Position numbers and translations under genes: made by a program. From an uncultured Bacteroides sp. (GTDB taxonomy: Bacteria > Bacteroidota > Bacteroidia > Bacteroidales > Bacteroidaceae), in contig CAUHML010000010.1 in assembly GCA_959606905.1 (NCBI GenBank), forward strand, positions 1 to 64,000: DNA of 64,000 nucleotides, given 5' to 3'. The stretch's first letter is position 1; every line of letters starts with the position of its first letter. The notes under the pieces are model-generated. The model saw nothing but the letters and a program-made list of their open reading frames with translations, made no database searches and was not told the DNA's origin. Shown here piece after piece: positions 63,550 to 64,000 of this stretch.

Positions 63550-64000
63550 ATGAAAAAACTGATTTTATTTCTTTCGCTGATATTATCGGTCGGTTTTGCA
63601 TCCGCACAGTCAGAAATCCCTTCCGATAGTATTCGTCGTGCCCCCTCGGCTAATATTAAGGAGTTTGGCGGCTTTTTATTGGATATGGGATTGATGAATG
63701 TAGCTCCTCCCAAACTTCCTAAATTCAGCCTGGATGTGCCGAATATGAGTAAAGACTATAATCAACTGTTCCGTCTGAATACGGATGCCACATACTCACA
63801 AGGATTCTCTGATGCTTTTTCTCCTTCTGCCTTTTCCGGTTTCGGATACGGGTATGGCTTGGGGCTGTCGTCTTCTCCACAGTTCATGCAAATGGGATCT
63901 TTTAAGCTGAAAAACGGTATGAGGATTAATACATACGGAGATTATGACAAAGACGGTTGGAGAGTGCCCAACCGAAGTGCCATGCCTTGGGAAAAGAATA
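63550..64000 (+). CDS. secreted protein of unknown function, 3' end outside the window
   Basis: At least 150 residues with a signal peptide (MKKLILFLSLILSVGFASAQ). The mature part starts SEIPSDSIRRAPSAN, then a run rich in Gly, Phe, Ser and Tyr (SAFSGFGYGYGLGLSSSPQF, about residue 95), then GSFKLKNGMRINTYGDYDKDG, which looks like a beta-strand pair. It could be a Bacteroides outer-membrane or surface protein; no family recognised from this part. The gene runs off the right end. Confidence 0.75.
   Translation, partial: MKKLILFLSLILSVGFASAQSEIPSDSIRRAPSANIKEFGGFLLDMGLMNVAPPKLPKFSLDVPNMSKDYNQLFRLNTDATYSQGFSDAFSPSAFSGFGYGYGLGLSSSPQFMQMGSFKLKNGMRINTYGDYDKDGWRVPNRSAMPWEKN

Overview
The window looks like a Bacteroides chromosome segment, most like the B. 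thetaiotaomicron/ovatus/xylanisolvens group, although the species cannot be fixed from sequence reading alone. The evidence is Bacteroidetes-type promoters (TTTG, about 20 bp, TAnnTTTG), a UpxY antiterminator at the head of a capsule operon, a 30-residue 'smalltalk' gene beside an HU-like gene, a DUF4373 gene next to the capsule locus, and PorT-type outer-membrane proteins. No rRNA, CRISPR array or intact transposon was seen; there is one tRNA (Arg, TCT).

Left flank (1-21.9 kb), mostly on the minus strand: pabB-pabC (p-aminobenzoate), a TPR lipid-free secreted protein, tRNA-Arg, then a likely four-gene operon of an unusual 1437-residue double sensor kinase, its response regulator, an AbgT transporter and a DUF3352-like protein. 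Then come prs (plus strand), a secreted MORN-repeat protein, the cell-envelope operon pbp1A-folK-like-kdsB-M16, a plus-strand AAA ATPase/PD-(D/E)XK protein, and smalltalk + HU.

Centre (22.2-51.6 kb): one capsular polysaccharide operon read right to left. It begins with upxY, behind a 251-bp segment bounded by perfect 23-bp inverted repeats and next to a tyrosine recombinase. The only good promoter in that segment faces away from upxY, so the sequenced orientation reads as OFF. The operon then gives a UDP-GlcNAc 4,6-dehydratase, Wza and Wzc, UDP-glucose dehydrogenase and UDP-glucuronate 4-epimerase (galacturonate), an acetyltransferase, Wzy, a CDP-6-deoxyhexose branch (rfbF, rfbG, a reductase, an RmlC-like epimerase), glf (galactofuranose), an acyltransferase, several glycosyltransferases, Wzx, and at the far end WcfR/WcfS-like aminotransferase and initiating transferase. 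Together these predict an acetamido-amino-trideoxygalactose first sugar plus a uronic acid, so a zwitterionic capsule is possible. Four decayed genes (class I aminotransferase, NTP_transf_5, galE, sugar-phosphate nucleotidyltransferase) mark seams of past gene exchange.

Right flank (51.7-64 kb), mostly plus strand: three small accessory genes (a basic protein, an SH3-like protein, DUF4373) with a diverged 44-bp tandem repeat; pyrB-pyrI-flavin reductase-outer-membrane barrel; glyA; fhs (minus strand); the aspartate:alanine antiporter/aspartate decarboxylase pair aspT-asdA; and the start of an unidentified secreted protein that runs off the end.
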